A stretch of DNA of 64,000 nt from Vibrio sp. 14G-20 (GCF_026241515.1 NZ_JAPHPW010000011.1:1-64000); one strand, 5' to 3'. Numbered from the stretch's first letter, positions 35,164 to 44,210 are shown. Made by a program: numbers and translations. The notes: a model not told the origin generated them from the letters alone.

Positions 35164-36189
35164 CTATTTCAGCGTGGTGTTTCGTTCAATGAACTTCACT
35201 GGCACCATCAACTTAACCAAGCTCGTGTCTTGCTCTTGAATCTGACTAACCACAATTTTCACAGACTCACGTGCAAGGCGTCTGAAATCTTGCTTGAAGG
35301 TCGTGAGTTGATAGTTCAACCACTGAGTCTGCGGGATATCATCAAAACCGACCACTTGCAGATCTTCTGGAATACGCAGGTTGAACTCTAAGCGCGCCAC
35401 ATCCATCACTGCCATTGCTAGGTTATCTGTCGCACAGAAAATCGCTTGCGGGTGTGTGGGTTCTGAAAATAGGGCGCGAATAGTATCCAGTGAATCAAGG
35501 TAGTCATAATCAGCTTCAATAACACGAGCTTGTTTGCCCGTTAGGTCTTCGAATTCTGAGCAAAAGCCTGCCTCGCGTTCGCCGTTGGTGTAGGTCGGGA
35601 CATTACCTGTCAGGTAAACCGCTGATTTCGTTCCCACACTATGAAAGTGTTGAGCGGCAACTTGGCCTGCGGCGTAGTTGTCGCTCACCACATGGCTACT
35701 CTTAGTCCCTTCAACAACACGTGCGAACTGGACGATAGGAATGTCGAACTCTTCACACTCTTCATAAAGCGACTTATTGAATGTCGCAGAAGCCGCAATC
35801 ACGCCATCAACTCGGTATTGGAAGATATTAGGAATAGAGTGGTTGTCGTTTCCATCAACTTGCCAAGGAATCAATACCGCAGAGTAACCCTGTTTTTGTA
35901 GCTCAGTGGAGATAAGCTGTAGGGTTTTCATGTGGATAGGGTAGTCAGCGTCAGGAAAAACTAGGCCAATCAATTTGGATTCATTTGTCGTCAGACTACG
36001 GGCAAAGGCATTGGGACGATAATTCAACGATTTTGCTGCATCGAACACTTTCTGCTTGGTCTTTTCAGACACCGAACTGCCCGGTACAAATACGCGAGAT
36101 ACCGTTGATTGAGAAACGCCAGCCAGCTTAGCGACATCTTTAGAGGTGACGGTTGGCTTTGATGCCGTGGAGTGTTTTGGAGAGCTCAT
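35164..36189 (-). CDS. LacI-family transcriptional regulator
   Basis: This 341-residue regulator has the N-terminal helix-turn-helix and hinge (VTSKDVAKLAGVSQSTVSRV, LNYRPNAFARSL) and a sugar-binding-type C-terminal domain (VDGVIAASATFN, VGFDDIPQTQW). Candidate operators of one shared sequence lie 42 bases upstream of this gene and in the MFS/symporter divergent region, so it probably represses itself and those transport genes. It is convergent with the arylsulfatase gene. Confidence 0.92.
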   Translation of the reverse strand: MSSPKHSTASKPTVTSKDVAKLAGVSQSTVSRVFVPGSSVSEKTKQKVFDAAKSLNYRPNAFARSLTTNESKLIGLVFPDADYPIHMKTLQLISTELQKQGYSAVLIPWQVDGNDNHSIPNIFQYRVDGVIAASATFNKSLYEECEEFDIPIVQFARVVEGTKSSHVVSDNYAAGQVAAQHFHSVGTKSAVYLTGNVPTYTNGEREAGFCSEFEDLTGKQARVIEADYDYLDSLDTIRALFSEPTHPQAIFCATDNLAMAVMDVARLEFNLRIPEDLQVVGFDDIPQTQWLNYQLTTFKQDFRRLARESVKIVVSQIQEQDTSLVKLMVPVKFIERNTTLK

Positions 36190-36230
36190 AGACCATACTT
36201 TTGAACCAAATTAACTGCGCACAGGATACC

Positions 36231-36250
36231 ATAATTAGGTACGTACTCAT
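36231..36250 (-). promoter_or_regulatory. Candidate LacI-family operator, autoregulatory
   Basis: The minus strand reads ATGAGTACGTACCTAATTAT, with a central CG as LacI-family operators have. It matches the site at 40435-40456 over ATGAGTnCGTACC. The position is 42 bases upstream of the regulator's start codon. Confidence 0.6.
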
Positions 36251-36449
36251 AAAGCAATAACAAGGAATGATATGAAAAATAAGGAATAATGACTATTTTG
36301 AATTTGATGTTGGGTATAACCCACTCTCTGTGTTGGTAAAAAAGTATGATTACAGAGGTAGTGACTCAAAAGCTCTGCGTGAGAGCAGAGCTTTAGATTA
36401 CGAGTTTACCCACAAATTGAGTGACGTACCGCTAAGTCATTAGACTTTT

Positions 36450-36475
36450 AAGCCAAAAGCCAAAAGCCAAAAGCC
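36450..36475. repeat. Seven-base tandem repeat
   Basis: AAGCCAA is repeated nearly four times just downstream of the porin gene. The rest of the gap 36251-36483 shows nothing further, apart from one weak operator-like string near 36420. Confidence 0.7.
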
Positions 36476-36483
36476 ACTAGCGA

Positions 36484-37560
36484 TTAGAAGTAGTAACGGA
36501 TACCAGCTGCGAATTGGTCATCGCTATTCTCGTAATGGTTACCAACAGACTTGTCGTTGCCATTATCAAATTGGTATTCCGTCCACACTAAGAACTTGTT
36601 CTTCTTAAAGTGGTACTCAAGACCAGGGATAATTAGCTGGCGCTCGTAGCCATTTGCGTTGTCGTCTGTGTCCGTTAAGTAGTTAACGTTAAAGGTTGGA
36701 CGTAGACCATTTTCAAAGTGGTAGTAGGTGAAGAATTCAGCACCACGGTGGTCGTAGAATTCTGCTTTGCTGGTGGTTTCCCAGTTAGAACCTTGGCTGT
36801 AGGTGAAGCCAACAAACAGACCATTATTGGTGTAGTTCAAACCTAATAAACCGATACGTTGTGTGTCGCCATCTTTGATGTTTTGAACGCCAGCGTCGAC
36901 ATCGTCAAATTCATTCTGATGGTAAGCCAAACCAATGGTTAGGCCGTCAGTGATGGTGTAAAGCGTTGAAGCGCCCATACCGTTTTTCAGTGTTGCGGTT
37001 AAACCATCCGCAAGGCCAACATCTTCACGAGTTGTTTGGTAAGTGAAGCCGTATTTCCAGTTATCACTGATGTTGTTGCGGTAAGTGATAGAGTTTTCCG
37101 CGCGGCCTGTACCAGAAGCAATACCCCAGTCAGAAAGGTTGTAGTAACCAGAACCACGTGAACCAAAAACACGACCCATATCGGTAAACCAAGCCACATC
37201 GTAGAAGGTAGACCACTGCTTAGTACCTGCTGCGATTTTGCCGTATTTCTCGTGCTCTACGCCTGCGTATAGAAGTCGGTCGTAAATGTTATCGCCGTTA
37301 GCGCCCGAGTTATAACCCCATTCGGCATGGCCAAAGCCAGTCCAACCGTTATCTAAGCCCATTTGACCTTTAAGGCCGAAACGAGAACTACCACTGTTCC
37401 ATTCGCCGTTATGGTCGCCGCCTTTGTCTTGGTAACGAACATCGAAACGGCCATCTAAAGTAAGGCTATCGCCCGCGTCATTGGTAAAAGTGTGTGCAGC
37501 AAAAGCTGAACCTGATGTAAGTGCCGTCAGGATCACTGCAGAAAGTATCGACTTGTTCAT
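36484..37560 (-). CDS. Outer-membrane porin
   Basis: This 358-residue general-porin-type protein has a signal peptide (MNKSILSAVILTALTSGSAFA). It shows repeated porin beta-strands (NGWTGFGHAEWGYNSG, YGKIAAGTKQWSTFYDVAWF), loops rich in Gly/Asn/Asp, and a C-terminal phenylalanine (FAAGIRYYF). The longer frame from 37665 is rejected because ATG at 37560 begins the signal peptide and has AAGAGA upstream. It lies downstream of the SnoaL and MFS genes on the same strand, so it probably provides outer-membrane uptake for that pathway. Confidence 0.92.
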   Translation of the reverse strand: MNKSILSAVILTALTSGSAFAAHTFTNDAGDSLTLDGRFDVRYQDKGGDHNGEWNSGSSRFGLKGQMGLDNGWTGFGHAEWGYNSGANGDNIYDRLLYAGVEHEKYGKIAAGTKQWSTFYDVAWFTDMGRVFGSRGSGYYNLSDWGIASGTGRAENSITYRNNISDNWKYGFTYQTTREDVGLADGLTATLKNGMGASTLYTITDGLTIGLAYHQNEFDDVDAGVQNIKDGDTQRIGLLGLNYTNNGLFVGFTYSQGSNWETTSKAEFYDHRGAEFFTYYHFENGLRPTFNVNYLTDTDDNANGYERQLIIPGLEYHFKKNKFLVWTEYQFDNGNDKSVGNHYENSDDQFAAGIRYYF

Positions 37561-37659
37561 TGTTATTCTCTTATTCAGGCCGTAGAAAGCCACCGTGCTT
37601 TCAAGCCCGTTATTAGTATTGGTTTGGCAGGATGTACCCCATCCATGAGGCACTATTTG

Positions 37660-37731
37660 ATTCAATTATTGGTGGAGCAATATTGATTGGTGAAGCAATT
37701 GATTGGTGGAACATTGATTAGTTGGTGGAGC
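37660..37731. repeat. Imperfect tandem repeats in the porin leader
   Basis: About four copies of a 16-19 base unit of the form ATTGATTGGTGGAGCA lie 100-170 bases before the porin start codon. Confidence 0.65.
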
Positions 37732-37765
37732 ACTTGCTAGGCGCGAGAAGGAACGCCTAGCAAGT
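37732..37765. repeat. Long perfect hairpin between SnoaL and porin genes
   Basis: ACTTGCTAGGCG pairs with CGCCTAGCAAGT across a ten-base loop. No T-run follows on the minus strand, so it may act as an RNA-stability or partial-termination hairpin between the two genes rather than a full terminator. Confidence 0.6.
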
Positions 37766-37853
37766 CATAGCAACCCAAATCAGATGTCGACTTAGGTTGC
37801 TACTGTTTGGTTTCTATATTTTGGCTTTTATCGCCATGATTAAAGCGTTCTTA

Positions 37854-38870
37854 TTAAAGCGTTGGATTCATGATGGTTGAAGTGCGCTCGAACACATCTA
37901 GACCTTGCTGTTGTAGCCAGTAAGGAAGGTCGATAAGCACCCAGTTCTCAGACAGTTTGTCACCGTCGCGGTAGTAAACGTCAACCACTTGCATGTTTGC
38001 GCGTACTTCGCCGCCAGTCATACCTAGGAAGCCACCTGTTGGTGTGTTTGATAGGTTTGGCCAACCGAAGAAACAAGAGAAGTTACCTTCAGCGAAACGA
38101 CAAACGTGACCGTTGAACTTCTTATCTTTCAGGTTGTTACGGAAAGGAAGTTGGTGCTGTTGTTGGTAGCGAGGAATTGTGTAAGACGCGCCGATACCAC
38201 ATGGGCCGTACCAAATCATGTCTTTTGACCAGCTCTTCGCGAGTACTTCTGGTGGACAACCCATTGCGCCGCTGTCGTTAAGAGCAGACAGGTCATCAAC
38301 CATTTTGTTTACTAGAGCAAGTGTCGCAACGCCTTCTTCTGGAGCCGCGTCTTCGAATAGCAGACCATCGTGATTGCGTGGGCCAGGGTAAACAAAGTGC
38401 TTACCTGTTGATGGTGGAAGTGGGTAGCAACCCGCTTGGTCCATCATGCCTAGAAGATCTAGGAACAGGCCTGTCTTTGTGATTTTGCCATCAACAACAC
38501 AGTTAAACTCTGCGTAGCGAACGTTCATGATCTTGCCAGTAGGGCGCATGCCAAGGTATTCAGCGTCGAACAGACCCATGAAGTGACCCATGCTCATTAC
38601 CCAAATCTCATCTGGGTTAACTTCGTTGTTACCACCGATGAAGATATCTTGACGACGCTGCATGCGTGTCATTGATTTCATCATTGGAGCCCAGAATACG
38701 TCAGCCGCAGCTTGAGCGCCTTCTTGCTCGCGGAATGGGTAAACACCGCGCCATAAGTAATCTTCAGACGTGTGTGCTTTCAAAACTTCAGCAACGTTTT
38801 CGTGAGTAGCGTTTTCCATTGCGTCAAAGTAGTCACGAACAATGCGTTTAGCTTCTTGATATTTAGACAT
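37854..38870 (-). CDS. Tandem SnoaL/NTF2-like domain protein
   Basis: This 338-residue protein is made of two cystatin-like NTF2/SnoaL domains. The first (about residues 8-150) ends RPTGKIMNVRYAEFNCVVDGKI and KTGLFLDLLGMMDQ, the classical SnoaL pattern. The second (about 190-325) has CRFAEGNFSCFFGWPNLSNT and NWVLIDLPYWLQQQG. Such domains act as small-molecule isomerases, cyclases or hydrolases, or only bind ligands. It sits between porin and MFS genes and probably handles the imported compound. The reaction is unknown. Confidence 0.8.
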   Translation of the reverse strand: MSKYQEAKRIVRDYFDAMENATHENVAEVLKAHTSEDYLWRGVYPFREQEGAQAAADVFWAPMMKSMTRMQRRQDIFIGGNNEVNPDEIWVMSMGHFMGLFDAEYLGMRPTGKIMNVRYAEFNCVVDGKITKTGLFLDLLGMMDQAGCYPLPPSTGKHFVYPGPRNHDGLLFEDAAPEEGVATLALVNKMVDDLSALNDSGAMGCPPEVLAKSWSKDMIWYGPCGIGASYTIPRYQQQHQLPFRNNLKDKKFNGHVCRFAEGNFSCFFGWPNLSNTPTGGFLGMTGGEVRANMQVVDVYYRDGDKLSENWVLIDLPYWLQQQGLDVFERTSTIMNPTL

Positions 38871-38996
38871 AATTAATTCTCGTTTTGTTGTCGAGTCAAC
38901 ATTCGGAACAGGACTCGATTTGGATTTTGTTACCGGCTGACTTATCAGCCGGATTGATGTTTATTTCGTGTCTTTAGAGGTTTCGACTAAAGGGGA

Positions 38997-40292
38997 TTAA
39001 GCTTTTGCTGTTTCCGCTTTTTTGCTCTTGTCGAAAATGCCGCCTTTCAATGTTTCTGGTAGAGATAGCCACAGTAGACCAGCCAGAATCCATACGATTG
39101 GCGAGCCCCACATTGCTGTCGCAAGGTCGCTGCGCTCTTGGATGAATACCAACACCATTGGAGCCCACATGCCGATGATACGACCACCGTGGAACAGCGC
39201 TGCACCGAAGCTACGTAGGTGAGCAGGGAACAACTCAGAGAAGTAGCCACCCCATACCGCAGAAGCAGACAGACCGAAGTTGTAGATAAGACCTAGGATA
39301 GCCAGCATGTTTAGGCTGCCGATCATCACGTCGCTTGGTGCAACGAAGAATACTGAAGCCATGACACCCGCAAGAATGAAACCAAACGCGTTCACTTTAC
39401 GGCCGTATTTGTCGGCGATTGCACCCCATACCCAAGCACCGAATAGAGAACCGAATGCTGAGATAGAGAAGATGATGCCGATAGTTGAACCGTCAAATTG
39501 GCGAACTTCTTTCAGGTACGTTGTCACGAAGCCTGAGAAGAATTGGTAGCCATAGAAGTTAAGGCCAGCCAGTAGTAGACAAGTGATGGTTAGCTTGCGG
39601 TAAGGCGCGCTTAGCATTTCACCCCAAGAACCTTTCTTCGCTGGTTTATTCGATGCTTCAGCCGCGGCTTGATCTTCTTCACCGTAAGCGATCACTTTCT
39701 TGTCGCTAGGCAGGATGAAGATCATCAGTGCAGCAGCAACTAGAGGAGGAATACCACCCACCCACATTAGGCTCTGCCAAGGTGCATCGATGCTAGAAAT
39801 GAACGCCGCGTATGCGCCCATTGCCATTAGGGCAACCGAGAACATAGAAGAAGCGAATGCCGTTAACTTACCGCGAACGCTTGGTGTGAATAGGCCGATC
39901 ATCAGGCTTACTGCTACGGTGAAGTAGCCACCTAAAGAAATACCGATGATGAAACGCATTGCTGCCCACATCGCGTAGTCAGTAAACATCATGTTGATGA
40001 TGGTTGCGCCACCGTTCAGTGCAGTGATGACAATAAGAGTCGATTTCTTACCAAAGTTTGATGCCACCCATGCACAGCTCAGAGCACCAATAAGTGCACC
40101 AACCGACTGCCATGTATAGAACTGAGCGGTATCCGCCAAGTTAATACCATCATACGCATCAACGATGTATGGGCGTACGTAGTCAATAATTACAAAGTTA
40201 TAACAATAGAAAAAGTAGCCAACTAGAATTGCAAGATAAGCAGCTACCCTTTGAATCATAGGAACTTCGCTCATGTGTTTTTTAATGGTCAT
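38997..40292 (-). CDS. Major facilitator superfamily transporter
   Basis: This 431-residue inner-membrane protein has twelve predicted helices. The MFS loop 2-3 motif appears as GALSCAWVASNFGKKSTL and the repeat half as GAWVWGAIADKYGRKVNA. It resembles proton symporters for acids or sugars (metabolite:H+ symporter type). It is the first gene of the leftward MFS-SnoaL-porin group and is divergent from a sodium symporter. The operator-bearing region lies between them. Confidence 0.9.
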   Translation of the reverse strand: MTIKKHMSEVPMIQRVAAYLAILVGYFFYCYNFVIIDYVRPYIVDAYDGINLADTAQFYTWQSVGALIGALSCAWVASNFGKKSTLIVITALNGGATIINMMFTDYAMWAAMRFIIGISLGGYFTVAVSLMIGLFTPSVRGKLTAFASSMFSVALMAMGAYAAFISSIDAPWQSLMWVGGIPPLVAAALMIFILPSDKKVIAYGEEDQAAAEASNKPAKKGSWGEMLSAPYRKLTITCLLLAGLNFYGYQFFSGFVTTYLKEVRQFDGSTIGIIFSISAFGSLFGAWVWGAIADKYGRKVNAFGFILAGVMASVFFVAPSDVMIGSLNMLAILGLIYNFGLSASAVWGGYFSELFPAHLRSFGAALFHGGRIIGMWAPMVLVFIQERSDLATAMWGSPIVWILAGLLWLSLPETLKGGIFDKSKKAETAKA

Positions 40293-40434
40293 GACCGATA
40301 AACCTTTATTTTATATAGGGTGATTTTGGTTTTAATTATTGTGTGTTGATTATTTAGCTTCATCACACCGTCTTCATTTCGGGAGAGATAATAGAATTTT
40401 TGTGGTTATTAGATCCGTGATCAAAGTCAATTTT

Positions 40435-40456
40435 AAAATGAGTGCGTACCCATTTT
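40435..40456. promoter_or_regulatory. LacI-type operator in the divergent MFS/symporter promoter region
   Basis: This 22-base near-palindrome reads AAAATGAGTGCGTACCCATT plus TT. It is 18/22 self-complementary around a central CG. The core ATGAGTnCGTACC is shared with the site before the LacI-family gene. It sits 142 bases from the MFS start and 184 from the symporter start, so it could serve both. Confidence 0.68.
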
Positions 40457-40465
40457 GTGTATTTT

Positions 40466-40481
40466 GGTGATCTTGATCTCA
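40466..40481. promoter_or_regulatory. Candidate CRP site
   Basis: GGTGATCTTGATCTCA matches the CRP consensus TGTGATCTAGATCACA at 13 of 16 positions. It lies next to the LacI-type operator, which would fit catabolite control of the divergent transporters. A weaker CRP-like string is at 40416-40431. Confidence 0.45.
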
Positions 40482-40640
40482 TTTAACTGCGTTTTTGTGC
40501 TTTGTGGGACGATTTGAGTGTTTAATCGTCTATCTTAGTGATAATAGTCACACTTATTGTGGGTTTTTGAGGGAAAATAGCTATTTTTGAGTACTATTGG
40601 CGGCGAATGAATTGCGAAATATAATAAACGGAATCTAAAA

Positions 40641-40656
40641 ATGGTTACGTACTCAA
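40641..40656. promoter_or_regulatory. Second operator-like match over the symporter start codon
   Basis: The minus strand reads TTGAGTACGTAACCAT, a one-mismatch match to TGAGTRCGTACC. It overlaps the ATG and the first four codons of the symporter gene, a position suited to blocking transcription or translation. It may be coincidental because it is coding. Confidence 0.4.
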
Positions 40657-42182
40657 GTTTTGTGGTTATTGCTTTGTATGTACTAACTACTCTATTTATC
40701 AGTTACTTAGTGAATAAGCGTTATGCCGTTGGTGGCGATTTCTCAACGGGCGGAAAGCAATTTGGTTGGTTTACGGCAGGTGTGTCGATTCTTGCAACCT
40801 ACATCAGTGCGATGACGTTCGTGGGCATGCCGGGCTGGGTTTATAGCTCCGGCATGGAAGCGATGAGCGTCCATTTGAATTACCCAATAGTGATCTTTTT
40901 CGCTGTGGTTTTCTTTGTCCCAGTGTTTTACAAACTCGGCCTGACTTCGATTTATGAATACCTAGAGCACCGCTTTGGCGTTGTTGCTCGCACGATTAAT
41001 TCCATCGTGTTTATTGTTGTTCAGTGTATTTCGGCAGGGGTGATTTTATATGCGGTTGCACTGATCTTGGTACAAGTGCTGCCGGTGAGTATCTCCGAAG
41101 CGATCATCTACATCAGCTTATTTACCGCTTTGTATACCTATGCGGGCGGTATCTCGACGGTCATATGGACAGACATGTTGCAGTCGGCGGTGTTGATCAT
41201 CGGCAGCATTGCGATTTTTGCCTTATTGCTGATGAAGATTGATGCAGGGGAAGTGTTGTCTCCTGAACACCTGAATATCATCAACCTCGATTTTGACTTG
41301 GGTGTTGATACCACATTGTGGGCAGGTGTAGTGGCTGTGAGCTTCTTACATCTAAGTGTGTATGGCACTAATCAGTTGATTATTCAAAGAACATTGGCGA
41401 CTAAGAACGTTAAGACTGCACAAAAATCCATGCTGCTTTGTGGTTACGGCGCGTTCTTTATTTACCTGTTTTTCTCTGTAATGGGCGTTCTTCTGAGTGT
41501 CTTTTATCAAGACCAAAGCTTTGAAAACAGCAACGAAGTGATTCTCGATTTTGTGTTTAACCATACCAACCCAATCGTTGTTGGTTTGGTGATTTCAGCA
41601 CTCTCGGCAGCGGCAATGTCGACCTTGGATTCCACTTATAACTCAATGGCGACAGTGGCAACGTTCGATTTCTATAAGCGCTTTTTCCGTAAGAAAGCTT
41701 CCGATGCACATTATGAATCGGTGGCAAGAAAGATGAGTTTGGTTGCCGCGGCGTCAGTTGTAGTACCGGCTTTGATGGCGGTTTCTAACGAATCTGTGCT
41801 CAAAACGATTGCCAGCCTGACCTCTATTTTTGTCGGTATTCGCCTTGGTTCTTTCATCCTGGGTTTGTTCTTCAAACAAGCGAATGAGAAAGGGGTGATT
41901 GCAGGCAGTATTGGCAGCGTAGCTGTGGTGTTCATTGCCAAATACAGTGGCATCTCTTGGCCTTGGTTTGCCTTGATTGGCACTGTGGTTTTCTTAGTGT
42001 TAGGTGTTGTCGTCAGTCGTTTCTGGGGAGAGGTTACCGAGCAACAAAACGAATTTATTGCCAAGCAGAAGCATTTGTTCGCTAAGCCTACGGCGAGTCA
42101 TTACGGCTTGTTGGTCTTTGCTGTTGTGACGATTGCTGCTTGTACTGTTATCCCTGATTGGCTTTATGCCGCTCTTTCTTAA
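40641..42182 (+). CDS. Sodium:solute symporter (SSS family)
   Basis: This 513-residue inner-membrane protein has about thirteen helices and the SSS fold. Motifs are GGKQFGWFTAGVSILATYISAM near the N terminus, GGISTVIWTDMLQ and SALSAAAMSTLDSTYNSMAT, whose Ser/Thr residues form the sodium site. It imports an unidentified small organic solute with Na+. The next gene, an L-serine dehydratase 44 bases downstream, points to serine or a serine-yielding compound, but this is inference. Confidence 0.9.
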   Translation: MVTYSSFVVIALYVLTTLFISYLVNKRYAVGGDFSTGGKQFGWFTAGVSILATYISAMTFVGMPGWVYSSGMEAMSVHLNYPIVIFFAVVFFVPVFYKLGLTSIYEYLEHRFGVVARTINSIVFIVVQCISAGVILYAVALILVQVLPVSISEAIIYISLFTALYTYAGGISTVIWTDMLQSAVLIIGSIAIFALLLMKIDAGEVLSPEHLNIINLDFDLGVDTTLWAGVVAVSFLHLSVYGTNQLIIQRTLATKNVKTAQKSMLLCGYGAFFIYLFFSVMGVLLSVFYQDQSFENSNEVILDFVFNHTNPIVVGLVISALSAAAMSTLDSTYNSMATVATFDFYKRFFRKKASDAHYESVARKMSLVAAASVVVPALMAVSNESVLKTIASLTSIFVGIRLGSFILGLFFKQANEKGVIAGSIGSVAVVFIAKYSGISWPWFALIGTVVFLVLGVVVSRFWGEVTEQQNEFIAKQKHLFAKPTASHYGLLVFAVVTIAACTVIPDWLYAALS

Positions 42183-42226
42183 TGAGTAAACTTTTCTCAA
42201 CTGGTTAATTTTTAACAGGTAAATCT

Positions 42227-43597
42227 ATGCTGTCCATTTTTGATATCTATAAAATTGGTGTTGGCCCTTCAAGCTCTCACACCAACGGCCCAATGATTGC
42301 GGGTTTCCATTTCACACAATTAATCGCCGATAGAATCGCAGAAGTCGTTCGTGTTCAAGTTGATTTATATGGTTCGTTATCGTTAACCGGAATAGGGCAT
42401 CACACTGACAGAGCAACCATCTTGGGTTTACTCGGCAATAAGCCAGACACCATTAAAATCACGAGCGCTAATGAAGCGATGCGCCTTGCTATCAACAGTG
42501 GTGAAATGCAGCTGAGTGGCAGTCACACCATTGGCTTTAACGACCAAACCGACATGCTATTTCATGAAGACAATCTGCCTTTGCATGAAAACGGCATGAT
42601 GATTACCGCGTTTGACCAAAGCGGTAATGTGATTGTTGATGAAACCTATTACTCGATTGGTGGTGGCTTTATTGCGACAGCGGATGAGCTGCAAAATGGT
42701 ACCAAAACCCAATCAGTCGAAGTCACCTTCCCATTCAGCAGTGCCGATGAAATGCTTGCTCAGGCGGATCAAAACGGCATGAGTTTGGGTGGCATGATTC
42801 TACAAAATGAAGCGGCTTTCCAAAGCGCGGATGCTATTTCAGAAAAGGCCGATCAAATCTGGCGAGTAATGACTCGTTGTATGGAACGTGGCTTTGAAAC
42901 TGAAGGCATTCTTGATGGTGGCTTGAACGTCATTCGTCGTGCTCCAAACTTGTTGAAGAAGCTTGAAGCGAATGCGGCCGTTGAAAACGATCCAATGGAA
43001 ATCATGGATTGGATTAACTTGTTCGCCTTTGCGGTGAGTGAAGAAAATGCGGCTGGTGGCCAAGTCGTGACATCACCAACTAATGGTGCCGCGGGCGTGA
43101 TTCCAGCCGTATTGATGTATTACCATCGCTTCATTAAAGAGTTGGATACTAAGCAGTTAAAAGATTTCTTAGCCGTATCGGGCGCGATTGGTATTTTGTA
43201 CAAAACCAACGCTTCTATTTCTGGTGCCGAAGTGGGGTGCCAAGGTGAAGTAGGCGTTTCGTCTTCTATGGCGGCGGCGGGTTTAACCGCTTTACGTGGT
43301 GGCAGTAATGAGCAGATTTGCATTGCGGCAGAAATTGCGATGGAGCATTCATTGGGTATGACATGTGACCCGATTGGCGGATTGGTACAAGTGCCATGTA
43401 TTGAGCGTAATGCGATGGGCTCGATGAAAGCGATTAATGCTTCACGAATGGCACTCAAACGTAACAGTAAAAGCCTGATCTCATTGGATAAGGTTATCGC
43501 GACCATGTATCAAACGGGTAAGGACATGAATAAGAAATACCGAGAAACCTCACTCGGTGGCCTTGCTCTAATTCACCTTGCAGCGCCATGTGAGTAG
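42227..43597 (+). CDS. sdaA: L-serine dehydratase (iron-sulfur type)
   Basis: It converts L-serine to pyruvate and ammonia using a [4Fe-4S] cluster. The 456-residue protein has the family length. Both parts are present: the N-terminal beta domain (FDIYKIGVGPSSSHTNGPM) and the alpha domain with SPTNGAAGVIPAVLMYY, cluster cysteines in GAEVGCQGEVG and MTCDPIGGLVQVPCIERNAM. It forms an operon with the upstream symporter. AGGTAA precedes the ATG. Confidence 0.94.
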   Translation: MLSIFDIYKIGVGPSSSHTNGPMIAGFHFTQLIADRIAEVVRVQVDLYGSLSLTGIGHHTDRATILGLLGNKPDTIKITSANEAMRLAINSGEMQLSGSHTIGFNDQTDMLFHEDNLPLHENGMMITAFDQSGNVIVDETYYSIGGGFIATADELQNGTKTQSVEVTFPFSSADEMLAQADQNGMSLGGMILQNEAAFQSADAISEKADQIWRVMTRCMERGFETEGILDGGLNVIRRAPNLLKKLEANAAVENDPMEIMDWINLFAFAVSEENAAGGQVVTSPTNGAAGVIPAVLMYYHRFIKELDTKQLKDFLAVSGAIGILYKTNASISGAEVGCQGEVGVSSSMAAAGLTALRGGSNEQICIAAEIAMEHSLGMTCDPIGGLVQVPCIERNAMGSMKAINASRMALKRNSKSLISLDKVIATMYQTGKDMNKKYRETSLGGLALIHLAAPCE

Positions 43598-43627
43598 CCA
43601 TCAAACCGATTAATTAGGCTCAATATC

Positions 43628-43676
43628 AAAGCCCAGCATCGTTAGATTTTAAGACTCTAAGGTGGCTGGGCTTTTA
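43628..43676. terminator. Terminator between sdaA and the Lrp-family gene
   Basis: The stem AAAGCCCAGC / GCTGGGCTTTT is interrupted by a long loop. It works for sdaA and possibly also for the convergent gene. Confidence 0.75.
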
Positions 43677-43724
43677 AGTATCAATTTTTGTTGCAAGACG
43701 ACTGCTTATCAACTGGGAGCAAGA

Positions 43725-44210
43725 TTATTCTCCAAGAGGGAGCTTATAGCTGTTTTTCAACTCTTTAACCGAGATATTGGACTGAATCGCACTCACGCCT
43801 TTTACTCGTCTGATCGAGCTAATACGCTCAAAGTACTCTTCCAAATCTTTCGCTAGCACTTGAATCATATAGTCGGCGCCGCCTGCAATACAGTGACACA
43901 TAGGAATCCAATCGGTTACTTCGACAAACTCTTCAAACGGTTCCGTGTTTTCAACTTCATGGTTACCCAAGGTCACAAGAGTAAAACCAGCTACATGAAA
44001 GCCTAACTTTTTACGATTCAGCTTCGCGGCGTAACCATCGATATAGCCCGTCTCTTCCATGCGTTTCCAACGGCGCCAGCATGGGGTTTCGCTGAGGTTC
44101 ACTTTCTCTGCAAGCTTACTGTTGCTCATGCGTCCGTCTTGTTGGATATGTTCTAAGATGGCGATATCTGTGTCATCTAACACTTCTTTGGTGGATTCTT
44201 TCTGTTTCAT
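43725..44210 (-). CDS. Lrp/AsnC-family regulator
   Basis: This 161-residue regulator has the winged helix MSNSKLAEKVNLSETPCWRRW and a C-terminal RAM ligand domain (CHCIAGGADYMIQVLAKDLE). It is divergent from a LysE-family exporter gene, the common pairing in which the regulator senses an amino acid and induces its export. It belongs to the same broad group as the DecR-like gene at 6543, but the two are clearly different. Confidence 0.9.
   Translation of the reverse strand: MKQKESTKEVLDDTDIAILEHIQQDGRMSNSKLAEKVNLSETPCWRRWKRMEETGYIDGYAAKLNRKKLGFHVAGFTLVTLGNHEVENTEPFEEFVEVTDWIPMCHCIAGGADYMIQVLAKDLEEYFERISSIRRVKGVSAIQSNISVKELKNSYKLPLGE

Noticed and set aside
36415..36436. Fourth LacI-type operator (TTGAGTGACGTACCGCTAA)
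   Set aside because: It has one inserted base, which breaks the symmetry, and it lies downstream of the porin rather than in a promoter.
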